Below, in pieces: positions 1 to 5,236 of a stretch of 5,236 nucleotides of DNA. Every line of letters begins with the position of its first letter. Position 1 is the stretch's first letter. The DNA is from an uncultured Oxalobacter sp. (GTDB taxonomy: Bacteria > Pseudomonadota > Gammaproteobacteria > Burkholderiales > Burkholderiaceae_D). The position numbers and the translations under genes were made by a program. Location of the stretch: contig CALGGD010000293.1 in assembly GCA_937916185.1 (NCBI GenBank), forward strand, positions 1-5,236, written 5' to 3'. The notes below the pieces were generated by a model, which was given only the letters and a program-made list of their open reading frames with translations, searched no databases and was not told the origin of the DNA.

Positions 1-53
1 TGCTGCTTGAGCATCTCCTGTTGCAACGTGCAGCAGGAGATGCTCAAGCAGCA
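1..53. repeat. Perfect 20-bp inverted repeat with 13-nt spacer
   Basis: The left arm at 1-20 (TGCTGCTTGAGCATCTCCTG) is the exact reverse complement of the right arm at 34-53. The spacer at 21-33 does not pair at its edges. The repeat lies inside the pheS reading frame, where the deduced protein stops resembling PheS. It begins at base 1 of the window, so the structure may extend further left. It has no T-tract and sits in coding sequence, so a terminator is unlikely. A foldback assembly artefact at a contig end, or the end of an inserted element, are both possible. Confidence 0.9.
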
Positions 54-210
54 ACTCCTCGGGCGGCATCTTGCCAAGCTGTTTCATCTGGGCAGTGACC
101 AGCCCTGTCTTGCCAAGGTATTTCGCCTTGGCATTTTCAAGGGACACCGCATCGGGCGCCGCCTGGAAATCCTGCCTGGCGGAATCAATCAACTGTTCTA
201 ACGAATCCAT
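1..210 (-). CDS. pheS: Phenylalanyl-tRNA synthetase alpha subunit, N-terminal part (cut by window edge)
   Basis: PheS is the catalytic alpha subunit of the cytoplasmic alpha2-beta2 enzyme that charges tRNA-Phe. Only the 5' end is present: an ATG at 210-208, preceded by an AGGA ribosome binding site about 8 bases upstream. The first 50 or so residues (MDSLEQLIDSARQDFQ, then ENAKAKYLGKTGLVT and QMKQLGKMPPEE) match the usual N-terminal helical region of bacterial PheS. Position directly after rplT is the canonical order. Beyond PPEE, roughly bases 1-57, the family normally continues with a Lys/Arg-rich stretch leading to a Gly-x-x-hydrophobic-Asn motif. Here the frame instead reads LLLEHLLLHVATGDAQAA, encoded by a perfect inverted repeat. 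The frame stays open, but that part does not look like PheS to me, so the gene may be interrupted or the sequence chimeric at its edge. The identity of the N-terminal part is secure; its integrity is not. Confidence 0.85.
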   Translation of the reverse strand, partial: MDSLEQLIDSARQDFQAAPDAVSLENAKAKYLGKTGLVTAQMKQLGKMPPEELLLEHLLLHVATGDAQAA

Positions 211-240
211 CCCGTTTTTCCTGTCTGACAACGGATAAAC

Positions 241-273
241 AAAAAAGCGGGGCAAGCAATCCCTTGCCCCGCT
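241..273 (-). terminator. Strong intrinsic terminator between rplT and pheS
   Basis: On the minus strand an 11-bp perfect stem (AGCGGGGCAAG at 273-263, CTTGCCCCGCT at 256-246) closes a 6-nt loop and runs straight into six T residues, 246-241, the first of which closes the stem. It starts 26 bases after the rplT stop and ends about 30 bases before the pheS ATG. The geometry is that of a textbook Rho-independent terminator. In E. coli, pheS is preceded by the pheM leader peptide and an attenuator, but here the distance from rplT is too short for a leader peptide and no run of Phe codons is visible. Confidence 0.92.
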
Positions 274-299
274 CCGATCTGTGCATACTGCCGAAGTGG

Positions 300-659
300 T
301 CAGGCTGCGACTGCCGCCTTGACCTGATTGACGATTGCAGCGAAAGCAGGTTTGTCAAAAACCGCCATATCCGCCAGGACCTTGCGGTCCAGTTCGATAG
401 CGGCTTTTTTCAGACCGTTCATAAAGACGCTGTAGTTGATACCCAGTTCACGGGTGGCAGCGTTGATGCGGGTGATCCACAGTGCGCGGAATACCCGTTT
501 TTTGGTCCTACGGTCACGATAGGCATACTGACCTGCCTTCATGACAGCCTGTTTAGCAACACGATAGACCGAACTGCGGCGGCCGCGGTAGCCTTTCGCT
601 GCGTTCAGTACTTTTTTATGACGGGCCCGTGCAGTGACCCCACGTTTTACTCGGGACAT
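300..659 (-). CDS. rplT: Large-subunit ribosomal protein L20
   Basis: L20 binds 23S rRNA and is needed early in 50S assembly. In E. coli and relatives it also represses translation of the rpmI-rplT pair. The 119-residue product has the usual family length. It opens with the basic RNA-binding extension ([20 protein letters not shown], then [18 protein letters not shown]), followed by [24 protein letters not shown] and the globular C-terminal half from about residue 60 ([15 protein letters not shown], ending in VKAAVAA). The second residue is Ser where many homologues have Pro. The ATG at 659-657 is preceded by AAGGAAAG at a good distance. It follows rpmI by 29 bases on the same strand, so the two are very probably co-transcribed and translationally linked. 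Confidence 0.97.
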   Translation of the reverse strand: MSRVKRGVTARARHKKVLNAAKGYRGRRSSVYRVAKQAVMKAGQYAYRDRRTKKRVFRALWITRINAATRELGINYSVFMNGLKKAAIELDRKVLADMAVFDKPAFAAIVNQVKAAVAA

Positions 660-688
660 GTTCTTTCCTTGTTGTTCGCGTTAATGGA

Positions 689-886
689 TCATGCGCTGGG
701 CATCATGCGCAGGACGGATGCAACATCACTTGCATGGACGTTGGTCGTACCCCGCAGCTGACGTTTGGCTTTGGTGGTTTTCTTGGTCAGGATATGGCGT
801 TTGAAAGCCTGGGCACTCTTGATGGTGCCACCTGGACGCACGCGGAAACGTTTTTTCGCGCTGCTTTTTGTTTTCATTTTTGGCAT
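689..886 (-). CDS. rpmI: Large-subunit ribosomal protein L35
   Basis: L35 is a small basic protein of the 50S subunit. The 65-residue product has the normal length and the conserved opening [14 protein letters not shown], followed by [19 protein letters not shown], a Lys-rich stretch ([13 protein letters not shown]) and the terminal SVLRMMPSA. The ATG at 886-884 is preceded by an AGGAAAG ribosome binding site about 5 bases upstream, itself next to a hairpin in the leader. It lies between infC (142-base gap, structured) and rplT (29-base gap). In Gammaproteobacteria, L20 binds the messenger upstream of rpmI and shuts off both cistrons; the leader here suggests similar control, by inference. 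Confidence 0.96.
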   Translation of the reverse strand: MPKMKTKSSAKKRFRVRPGGTIKSAQAFKRHILTKKTTKAKRQLRGTTNVHASDVASVLRMMPSA

Positions 887-1028
887 GGTTCTTTCCTGTC
901 TTTTCAGACAGCTCCTCTAACATGATCACAGGTGGCCACCCTTGTGGCACTTTGATGCCTGTTCTCACTTGTTTTACAGTGTCGCCACTGTGGTTGCCCC
1001 CACCGTCAACACGCTGGGGACAGATTCT
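887..1028 (-). promoter_or_regulatory. Structured infC-rpmI intercistronic leader, candidate L20 autoregulatory RNA
   Basis: Three hairpins can be drawn in minus-strand RNA. First, a 6-bp stem, ACAGTG at 991-986 with CACTGT at 981-976, closed by a GCGA tetraloop. Second, an irregular hairpin: outer stem ACAGG (962-958) with CCTGT (932-928), an asymmetric internal loop, and inner stem GCCAC (948-944) with GTGGC (939-935) around AAGG. Third, a 6-bp stem, CTGTCT at 911-906 with AGACAG at 901-896, closed by GAAA; its 3' arm contains the first bases of the rpmI AGGAAAG ribosome binding site. There is no T-tract, so these are not terminators. In E. coli the same gap carries the structures bound by L20. 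Assignment to L20 is inferred from position only. Confidence 0.55.
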
Positions 1029-1550
1029 TCATTTCTTCTTTTTCGGCGCCATGACCATCACCATCTGGCGGCCTTCCATCTTGGGGAACTGCTCAACCTG
1101 ACCGTATGGCTCAAGATCCTGCTTCAGACGCTCAAGCATCCGGTGCCCGATATCCTGGTGCGCCATCTCACGTCCACGGAAACGCAGGGTGACCTTGCAT
1201 TTGTCCCCATCTTCCAGGAACTTGATGACATTACGCAGCTTGATGTTGTAGTCACCTTCATCCGTCCCCGGACGGAACTTGATTTCCTTGACAGAAATCA
1301 CTTTCTGCTTCAGCTTGGCTTCATGGGCTTTTTTCTGCTGGGCATACCGGAACTTGCCATAGTCCATCAGACGGCAGACCGGTGGACGGGCAGTCGGCGA
1401 CATCTCTACGATATCGACATCCGCCTCCTCAGCCAGTTTGAAAGCTTCCCGCAGGGTTACAACACCAATCTGCTCATTGTCAACACCGATAAGGCGGACT
1501 TCCTGAGCCGTGATTTCGCCATTGATGCGATAGGTTTTTTCGGTAGCTAT
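1029..1550 (-). CDS. infC: Translation initiation factor IF3, probable ATA start
   Basis: IF3 binds the 30S subunit, prevents premature 50S joining and proofreads the initiator tRNA and start codon. The N-domain ([15 protein letters not shown], then VSLREA-like [21 protein letters not shown]) includes the conserved [15 protein letters not shown] Lys-rich linker leads to the C-domain with [31 protein letters not shown], and the end [14 protein letters not shown]. From ATA at 1550-1548 the protein would begin [11 protein letters not shown] and have 173 residues, matching the start of betaproteobacterial IF3 as I recall it. A GTG at 1562-1560 would add four residues (M-G-N-K), but it lies inside the best ribosome binding site, TAAGTGGGG at 1565-1557, which is spaced 6 bases from the ATA. 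The gene lies 43 bases after thrS. Confidence 0.96.
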   Translation of the reverse strand: MATEKTYRINGEITAQEVRLIGVDNEQIGVVTLREAFKLAEEADVDIVEMSPTARPPVCRLMDYGKFRYAQQKKAHEAKLKQKVISVKEIKFRPGTDEGDYNIKLRNVIKFLEDGDKCKVTLRFRGREMAHQDIGHRMLERLKQDLEPYGQVEQFPKMEGRQMVMVMAPKKKK

Positions 1551-1565
1551 CTTATTCCCCACTTA
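1548..1565 (-). promoter_or_regulatory. infC ribosome binding site and rare ATA start codon
   Basis: The minus strand reads TAAGTGGGG (1565-1557), then six bases, then ATA (1550-1548). The sequence resembles the full anti-Shine-Dalgarno complement TAAGGAGGT with one mismatch and G-U type changes. Its G-run sits at normal distance from ATA, while the in-frame GTG at 1562 overlaps it. E. coli infC starts at AUU and is repressed by IF3, which rejects non-canonical starts; AUA would be subject to the same discrimination. The choice is an inference from spacing and from homologue N-termini. Confidence 0.65.
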
Positions 1566-1593
1566 CTTCTGTTGTCCCTGTCCACAGACGGCA

Positions 1594-3501
1594 TCATTTC
1601 TTCCCACTGACCTCTTCCTGCATACGGGCAATCAGTGCATCTACAGTCATAACACCGAGGTTTTTCCCTCCCCGGGCACGGACAGCAACGGTGTTGGCAC
1701 CCTTCTCCTTATCACCGACAACCAGCATATAAGGAATCTTGTTTACGGAATGCTCGCGTATTTTATAGTTAATCTTTTCGTTCCGCAAATCGCTTTCAAC
1801 CCTGAATCCCGCATTTTTCAGCATTTGAACAACACTGCCGGCGTAATCCGCCTGGGCATCGGAAATATTCATGACAACCGCATGGACAGGCGCCAGCCAC
1901 ATCGGCATCGCACCGGCATGGTTTTCAATCAGGATACCGATGAAACGTTCCAACGAACCCAGGATCGCACGGTGGATCATGACCGGGGTCTTGCGGGTAT
2001 TGTCTTCCGCGACATACTCGGCCCCCAAACGGCTTGGCATGGAGAAGTCAACCTGGATGGTGCCGCACTGCCACATACGGCCGATGGCATCTTTCAGGGT
2101 GTATTCAATCTTCGGCCCATAGAAGGCGCCATCCCCCGGGGAAAGCTCATATTCCGCACCGGAACGCTTGAGGGACTCAATCAGGGCGTTCTCAGCCTTG
2201 TCCCAGATTTCATCGGATCCGACACGCTTTTCAGGGCGGGTCGCCACTTTATAGATGATGTCGGTGAAACCGAAATCGCTGTAAACCTTTTTCAGCAGTT
2301 CGGTGAAAGCCACGCATTCCCCCAGGATCTGGTCCTCGGTACAGAAGATATGGCCATCGTCCTGCGTAAATCCCCGGACACGCATCATGCCATGCAGCGA
2401 CCCGGATGGTTCATTGCGGTGGCACTGTCCGAATTCACCGTAACGCAACGGCAGTTCACGGTAGGAATGCAGGCTGGAACGGTAAATCTGGACATGCCCC
2501 GGGCAGTTCATCGGCTTGACGGCATAAACCCGGTTCTCAGATTCCGTGGTGAACATGTTTTCCTTGTAATTTTCCCAGTGGCCGGATTTTTCCCACAAAG
2601 ACCGGTCGAGGATCTGGGGCGCCTTGACTTCGTTGTAGCCGTTTTCCTGATAGACACGGCGCATATACTGTTCAACCTGCTGCCAGATGGTCCAGCCCTT
2701 CGCATGCCAGAAGACAAGCCCGGGAGCCTCATCCTGGAAATGGAACAGGTCAAGCTGACGGCCAAGACGGCGGTGGTCGCGTTTCTCGGCTTCTTCCAGC
2801 ATCTTCAGATAGGCGTCCTGGTCTTCTTTTTTCGCCCAAGCGGTACCATAGATACGTTGCAGCATCTCGTTCTTGGAATCACCGCGCCAGTAGGCCCCTG
2901 CGACACGCATCAGCTTGAAGACCTTGAGCCTGCCGTTGGACGGCACATGGGGGCCACGGCAGAGATCGGTGAACCCACCGCTGGTGTAGAGGGAAACCTC
3001 CTGGTCCTGGGGAATCGCCTCAACCAGTTCAGCCTTATAGTCCTCACCCAGCGACTTGAAGTATGCAACCGCCTCATCCCGTGAAACCACGCGGCGGGAG
3101 ACCGGCTCATGCTTTCGGGCAAGTTCCGTCATGCGCTTCTCAATCGCCTGCAGGTCTTCCGGCGTGAAAGGACGTTTGTAAGAGAAATCGTAGTAGAAAC
3201 CGTTTTCAATGACCGGCCCGATGGTCACCTGCGCGTCCGGGAAAAGCTGTTTGACCGCATACGCCAGCAGATGGGCGGTTGAATGCCGGATGACATCGAC
3301 GCCATCGGCATCACGGTCAGTCACGATAGACAGGTCGACATCCCTGTCAATGAGATAGGATGTATCAACGAGCCTGCCATCAACTTTTCCGACAACAGCC
3401 GCTTTCGCCAAACCACTGCCAATGGACGATGCGACCTGTGCCACCGTGACAGGGTTCTCAAATTCCCGTTTTGAACCGTCGGGAAGCCGAACTGAAACCA
3501 T
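1594..3501 (-). CDS. thrS: Threonyl-tRNA synthetase
   Basis: ThrRS attaches threonine to tRNA-Thr in the cytoplasm and hydrolyses mischarged Ser-tRNA-Thr. Counting from the ATG at 3501, the product has 635 residues, close to the E. coli 642. Domains in order are TGS (about 1-62), the editing domain (about 65-220) with HSTAH (His73, His77) and CRGPH (Cys181, His185), the class II catalytic core (about 240-535), and the anticodon-binding domain to the end. The zinc and active-site ligands are present: Cys333 in MNCPGH, His384 in DDGHIF and His510 in [13 protein letters not shown] (motif 3). Motif 2 appears around [14 protein letters not shown] at 3513 and an ATG at 3507 are also in frame, but GGAG at 3511-3508 is placed six bases before the ATG at 3501, which favours that start. 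It is the first gene of the infC-rpmI-rplT-pheS cluster. Confidence 0.98.
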   Translation of the reverse strand: MVSVRLPDGSKREFENPVTVAQVASSIGSGLAKAAVVGKVDGRLVDTSYLIDRDVDLSIVTDRDADGVDVIRHSTAHLLAYAVKQLFPDAQVTIGPVIENGFYYDFSYKRPFTPEDLQAIEKRMTELARKHEPVSRRVVSRDEAVAYFKSLGEDYKAELVEAIPQDQEVSLYTSGGFTDLCRGPHVPSNGRLKVFKLMRVAGAYWRGDSKNEMLQRIYGTAWAKKEDQDAYLKMLEEAEKRDHRRLGRQLDLFHFQDEAPGLVFWHAKGWTIWQQVEQYMRRVYQENGYNEVKAPQILDRSLWEKSGHWENYKENMFTTESENRVYAVKPMNCPGHVQIYRSSLHSYRELPLRYGEFGQCHRNEPSGSLHGMMRVRGFTQDDGHIFCTEDQILGECVAFTELLKKVYSDFGFTDIIYKVATRPEKRVGSDEIWDKAENALIESLKRSGAEYELSPGDGAFYGPKIEYTLKDAIGRMWQCGTIQVDFSMPSRLGAEYVAEDNTRKTPVMIHRAILGSLERFIGILIENHAGAMPMWLAPVHAVVMNISDAQADYAGSVVQMLKNAGFRVESDLRNEKINYKIREHSVNKIPYMLVVGDKEKGANTVAVRARGGKNLGVMTVDALIARMQEEVSGKK

Positions 3502-3540
3502 TTTCATCTCCAAGAAACGCGGGCCTGGACAGCCTGACCC

Positions 3541-3600
3541 TATCAGGATGCGGATGCCCTAAAAATAAAAAAGCGGCCGACCCGCAGAGAAAACCTGATA
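3541..3600 (-). promoter_or_regulatory. Attenuator-like structure in the thrS leader
   Basis: In minus-strand RNA a short GC stem, GCGG (3585-3582) with CCGC (3576-3573) around GTCGG, is followed by T6-A-T5 (3572-3561), as in a weak intrinsic terminator. The same 5' strand can pair elsewhere: TGCGGGT (3586-3580) with ATCCGCA (3555-3549) including one G-U pair, enclosed by a perfect 7-bp pair TATCAGG (3600-3594) with CCTGATA (3547-3541). The two folds exclude each other, which is the layout of a terminator/antiterminator switch. It ends about 40 bases before the thrS start. Function is inferred; it could also be only a second terminator behind the tRNA gene. Confidence 0.45.
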
Positions 3601-3613
3601 TTTTTTGCTTCCA

Positions 3614-3640
3614 GCATCTGGCGGAATACCCTCAAGATGC
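3614..3640 (-). promoter_or_regulatory. Stem-loop in the thrS leader
   Basis: GCATCT (3640-3635) pairs perfectly with AGATGC (3619-3614), leaving a 15-nt loop that includes GAGGGTATTCC. The 3' arm could instead pair partly with GCATC copies further along the leader (3557-3553 and 3551-3547), linking it to the attenuator-like fold. E. coli thrS is repressed by ThrRS binding tRNA-like stem-loops in its leader. The loop here contains GGT, a threonine anticodon, but one trinucleotide is weak evidence. Confidence 0.3.
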
Positions 3641-3657
3641 CTTTCCGTAATCGATTG

Positions 3658-3687
3658 ATTTTATCACAGAACAGGACAGGCTGAAAA
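3658..3687 (-). promoter_or_regulatory. Possible thrS promoter
   Basis: A -35-like TTTTCA (3687-3682) is followed after 18 bases by a -10-like TAAAAT (3663-3658, five of six matches to TATAAT). It lies between the tRNA-Val terminator and thrS, where a promoter is needed because that terminator is strong. Transcription would start near 3651, giving a leader of about 150 bases that includes the stem-loop and attenuator-like fold. The -35 match is only four of six. Confidence 0.35.
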
Positions 3688-3735
3688 TGGAAAAAGGGAA
3701 ACAGGCAGGCAGATGCCAATCCGGGGAGGTGCAAT

Positions 3736-3771
3736 AAAAAACACCGCATAATCACAGGGATCATGCGGTGT
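3736..3771 (-). terminator. Intrinsic terminator of tRNA-Val
   Basis: On the minus strand ACACCGCAT (3771-3763) pairs with ATGCGGTGT (3749-3741), extendable by a G-T and an A-T pair, and runs into T residues down to 3736, followed by ATTGC. It begins 10 bases past the tRNA CCA end, so it most likely ends the tRNA transcript and isolates it from thrS. Confidence 0.88.
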
Positions 3772-3781
3772 CCGGGTATCC

Positions 3782-3858
3782 TGGTAGGCACGATTGGACT
3801 CGAACCAACGACCCCTACCATGTCAAGGTAGTGCTCTAACCAGCTGAGCTACGCGCCT
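3782..3858 (-). tRNA. tRNA-Val, anticodon GAC
   Basis: A complete 77-nt cloverleaf is visible. The acceptor AGGCGCG pairs with CGTGCCT (one G-T), followed by discriminator A and an encoded CCA. The D-arm is GCTC-AGCTGGTTA-GAGC. The anticodon stem CTACC/GGTAG encloses the loop TTGACAT, giving anticodon GAC, which reads GTC and GTT valine codons. The variable region is GGGTC. The T-arm GTTGG/CCAAT encloses TTCGAGT. The gene has its own promoter and terminator and is therefore a separate unit upstream of thrS. A tRNA-Val close to thrS is, as I recall, also found in other Burkholderiales. Confidence 0.97.
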
Positions 3859-3869
3859 GGAAGGGTTGA

Positions 3870-3899
3870 ATTATACCGATTGATTTTCAGATAAGTCAA
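3870..3899 (-). promoter_or_regulatory. Strong sigma-70-type promoter of tRNA-Val
   Basis: On the minus strand TTGACT (3899-3894, five of six consensus) is separated by 18 bases from a perfect TATAAT (3875-3870). The tRNA begins 11 bases after the -10 box, so the primary transcript would have a 5' leader of only a few bases to be removed by RNase P. Confidence 0.9.
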
Positions 3900-4146
3900 G
3901 CCATTCCTGTTTTTTCCTCCCAACACCCCCTATTTGCCTGTCTCCATTGCGGTTTTGCCCGATTTCTGACAGGCCGCATCAAGGGAAACTTCCGTCTTCC
4001 CCGACCTGAGAAGCGCTTTCCATAGCAAAAAACCAATGCCAGCAATAGAATTCTTGGCTTTTATCGTTGATAATTGATGGATTCCGCCTGATTTCCGGTT
4101 CAAAGCCCGTGCTATCCGCGTGGCTTGCTTTATGAAAGACCTTGAT
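3900..4146 (+). other. Intergenic spacer between tRNA-Val and talB, carrying talB upstream region
   Basis: No gene is supported here. A 7-bp inverted repeat, GCCTGTC (3936-3942) and GACAGGC (3968-3974), has a 25-nt loop and could be an operator or chance. Weak plus-strand -10-like hexamers are TAGAAT (4046-4051) and GATAAT (4069-4074); neither has a convincing -35 partner, so the talB promoter cannot be fixed. In-frame GTG (4120) and ATG (4132) codons precede the chosen talB start but lack ribosome binding sites. Confidence 0.4.
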
Positions 4147-5082
4147 ATGACACAACTGGACGCTTTGAAACAGTACACAACGGTTGTCGCCGACACGGGC
4201 GATTTCCAATCCATCCATCAGTACTCCCCACAGGATTCCACAACCAACCCTTCCCTGATTCTCCGTGCAGTGCAGAAAGCTGAATATCATTCCCTGCTGG
4301 AAAAGACCGTCCATGAAAACCGCTCCCTTTCCACTGAGGAGATCATTGACCGCCTGTTGGTTGCTTTTGGCTGTGAAATCCTGAAGGTGGTTCCCGGACG
4401 GGTTTCCACAGAAGCCGATGCCCGCCTGTCTTTTGACACCGAAGGCAGCATCCGCAAAGGCCGTGAACTGATTGCCCTCTATAAGGAAGCCGGTATTCCC
4501 GCTGAACGCGTCCTGATCAAGATTGCTTCGACCTGGGAAGGCATCCGGGCTGCGGAAGTCCTCCAGAAAGAAGGCATCCGCTGCAATATGACATTGATGT
4601 TCGCCATGCCACAGGCAGTCGCCAGCGCAGAAGCGGGCGTCCAGCTGATTTCCCCTTTTGTCGGGCGTATCTATGACTGGTACAAGAAGCAGACAGGGCA
4701 GGAATACACCGGTGCCGATGACCCGGGCGTGCAGTCTGTGAAACGCATCTACAACTATTACCGCAAATTCGGTTATCCAACCGAGGTGATGGGCGCCAGT
4801 TTCCGGAACACCTCCCAGATTACGGAACTGGCAGGCTGCGACCTGTTGACCATCAGCCCGCAGCTGTTGCAGGCACTGTCTGATTCCAATGATGCCATTG
4901 AACCGAAACTGAGTCCCGCACTGGCCCAACAGGATCCGGTTGAACAGGTTTCTTATACGGAGTCTGCTTTCCGTCTGGCGGTGAACAATGACGCGATGGC
5001 AACCGAGAAACTGGCGGAAGGCATCCGTGCTTTCTGCGCCGATACGGTGAAACTGGAACAGATGGTCGAGGTATTGCGCTGA
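4147..5082 (+). CDS. talB: Transaldolase
   Basis: Transaldolase moves a dihydroxyacetone unit from sedoheptulose 7-phosphate to glyceraldehyde 3-phosphate in the non-oxidative pentose phosphate pathway, in the cytoplasm. The 311-residue product matches the E. coli TalB class (317). It begins [20 protein letters not shown] and contains [62 protein letters not shown] and VMGASFRN. By alignment with TalB the active-site residues are present: Asp16, Asn34, Glu89, Schiff-base Lys125, Asn147 and Ser169. The ATG at 4147 is chosen because it aligns with homologue N-termini; GAAAG about 8 bases before it is only a weak ribosome binding site. It is divergent from the tRNA-Val and thrS units, with no sign of sharing their regulation. 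Confidence 0.97.
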   Translation: MTQLDALKQYTTVVADTGDFQSIHQYSPQDSTTNPSLILRAVQKAEYHSLLEKTVHENRSLSTEEIIDRLLVAFGCEILKVVPGRVSTEADARLSFDTEGSIRKGRELIALYKEAGIPAERVLIKIASTWEGIRAAEVLQKEGIRCNMTLMFAMPQAVASAEAGVQLISPFVGRIYDWYKKQTGQEYTGADDPGVQSVKRIYNYYRKFGYPTEVMGASFRNTSQITELAGCDLLTISPQLLQALSDSNDAIEPKLSPALAQQDPVEQVSYTESAFRLAVNNDAMATEKLAEGIRAFCADTVKLEQMVEVLR

Positions 5083-5101
5083 ACCGGAGGGAACAGCAGG
5101 A

Positions 5102-5120
5102 ATCTGCCTCCCTGGCAGAT
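5102..5120 (+). promoter_or_regulatory. Hairpin just after talB
   Basis: ATCTGCC (5102-5108) pairs perfectly with GGCAGAT (5114-5120) around TCCCT, 19 bases after the talB stop. No clear T-tract follows (only TTTT about 20 bases on), so it is not a standard intrinsic terminator. It may protect the 3' end of the messenger or be part of a Rho-dependent end. Confidence 0.4.
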
Positions 5121-5236
5121 GGCAGGGGTCTTGTCGGCTTTTGACCGTCAGGAAACACCGTCCGGCGGGTTCTTCCTGAGATGGGGGCTGTTCCTGAACA
5201 GGTCAAACATGGCTTTATGGCGTCTTTGCGCATACT
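5121..5236 (+). other. Region downstream of talB, no supported gene
   Basis: The talB frame stays open from its TGA to the window end, and ATG codons occur at 5119, 5181, 5209 and 5217 in different frames. None has a good ribosome binding site and enough length to judge. A following gene may begin just beyond the edge. In many betaproteobacteria glucose-6-phosphate isomerase follows transaldolase, but the short translations here do not resemble its N-terminus. Confidence 0.3.

Noticed and set aside
274..299. A pheM-like leader peptide before pheS
   Set aside because: Only 26 bases separate the rplT stop from the terminator stem, and the one ATG there leads to a frame without a Phe-codon run.
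264..761. A 165-codon plus-strand open frame opposite rplT and part of rpmI
   Set aside because: It lies antisense to two clear ribosomal protein genes with normal family sequences; its translation resembles nothing known to me and it has no convincing ribosome binding site.
726..968. An 80-codon minus-strand frame overlapping the rpmI leader and gene
   Set aside because: Within rpmI it is in a different frame from the conserved L35 sequence, and the upstream part is explained as structured leader.
1750..3084. A 444-codon plus-strand open frame opposite thrS
   Set aside because: It is antisense to a full-length, motif-complete ThrRS; long antisense frames are common opposite such genes, and its protein shows no recognisable domain.
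3543..3821. A 92-codon minus-strand open frame covering the thrS leader and part of tRNA-Val
   Set aside because: It begins inside the tRNA gene and runs through a strong terminator; the protein looks random.
4120..4146. An N-terminal extension of transaldolase from GTG 4120 or ATG 4132
   Set aside because: The extra residues are not seen in family members as I know them, and neither codon has a ribosome binding site.
3979..4929. A 316-codon minus-strand open frame opposite talB
   Set aside because: It is antisense to an intact transaldolase with all active-site residues; treated as a shadow frame.
5119..5236. A possible new gene start after talB, in the same frame as talB
   Set aside because: The ATG lies at the end of a hairpin without a ribosome binding site, the frame is cut by the window edge after about 39 codons, and the translation is not recognisable. 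Readthrough of the talB stop is also unlikely because the protein already has the family's full length.

Overview
The window is a conserved housekeeping region of a proteobacterium, most likely a betaproteobacterium of the order Burkholderiales and possibly an Oxalobacteraceae member. That placement rests on how the proteins read (IF3 beginning M-A-T-E-K and ending in PKKKK, a ThrRS of about 635 residues, and the style of the transaldolase) and on a base composition that looks roughly balanced. It is recognition from memory, not a database result. No mobile element, CRISPR array or defence gene is visible, and I found no undescribed multi-gene system. The points of interest are regulatory RNA-like structures and one odd inverted repeat at the left edge.

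Most of the window is one minus-strand translation operon, read right to left: thrS (threonyl-tRNA synthetase), infC (initiation factor IF3), rpmI (L35), rplT (L20) and the first codons of pheS (phenylalanyl-tRNA synthetase alpha). This is the classical thrS-infC-rpmI-rplT-pheS order. A strong intrinsic terminator lies between rplT and pheS. The infC-rpmI gap folds into a series of hairpins, the last of which touches the rpmI ribosome binding site, so it is a candidate L20 autoregulatory leader. infC most probably begins at a rare ATA codon, the type of start through which IF3 controls its own synthesis in E. coli.

Upstream of thrS, on the same strand, a complete tRNA-Val(GAC) gene has its own strong promoter and terminator. 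The stretch between that terminator and thrS holds a possible promoter and an attenuator-like structure. A spacer of about 290 bases then leads to a divergent plus-strand gene, talB (transaldolase), with an intact active site. The last 154 bases, after talB, contain a hairpin but no gene I can support.

Functionally, four of the five operon genes act directly in translation (initiation and ribosome large-subunit assembly) or in tRNA charging, as does pheS at the edge. Transaldolase belongs to the pentose phosphate pathway and is only a neighbour.
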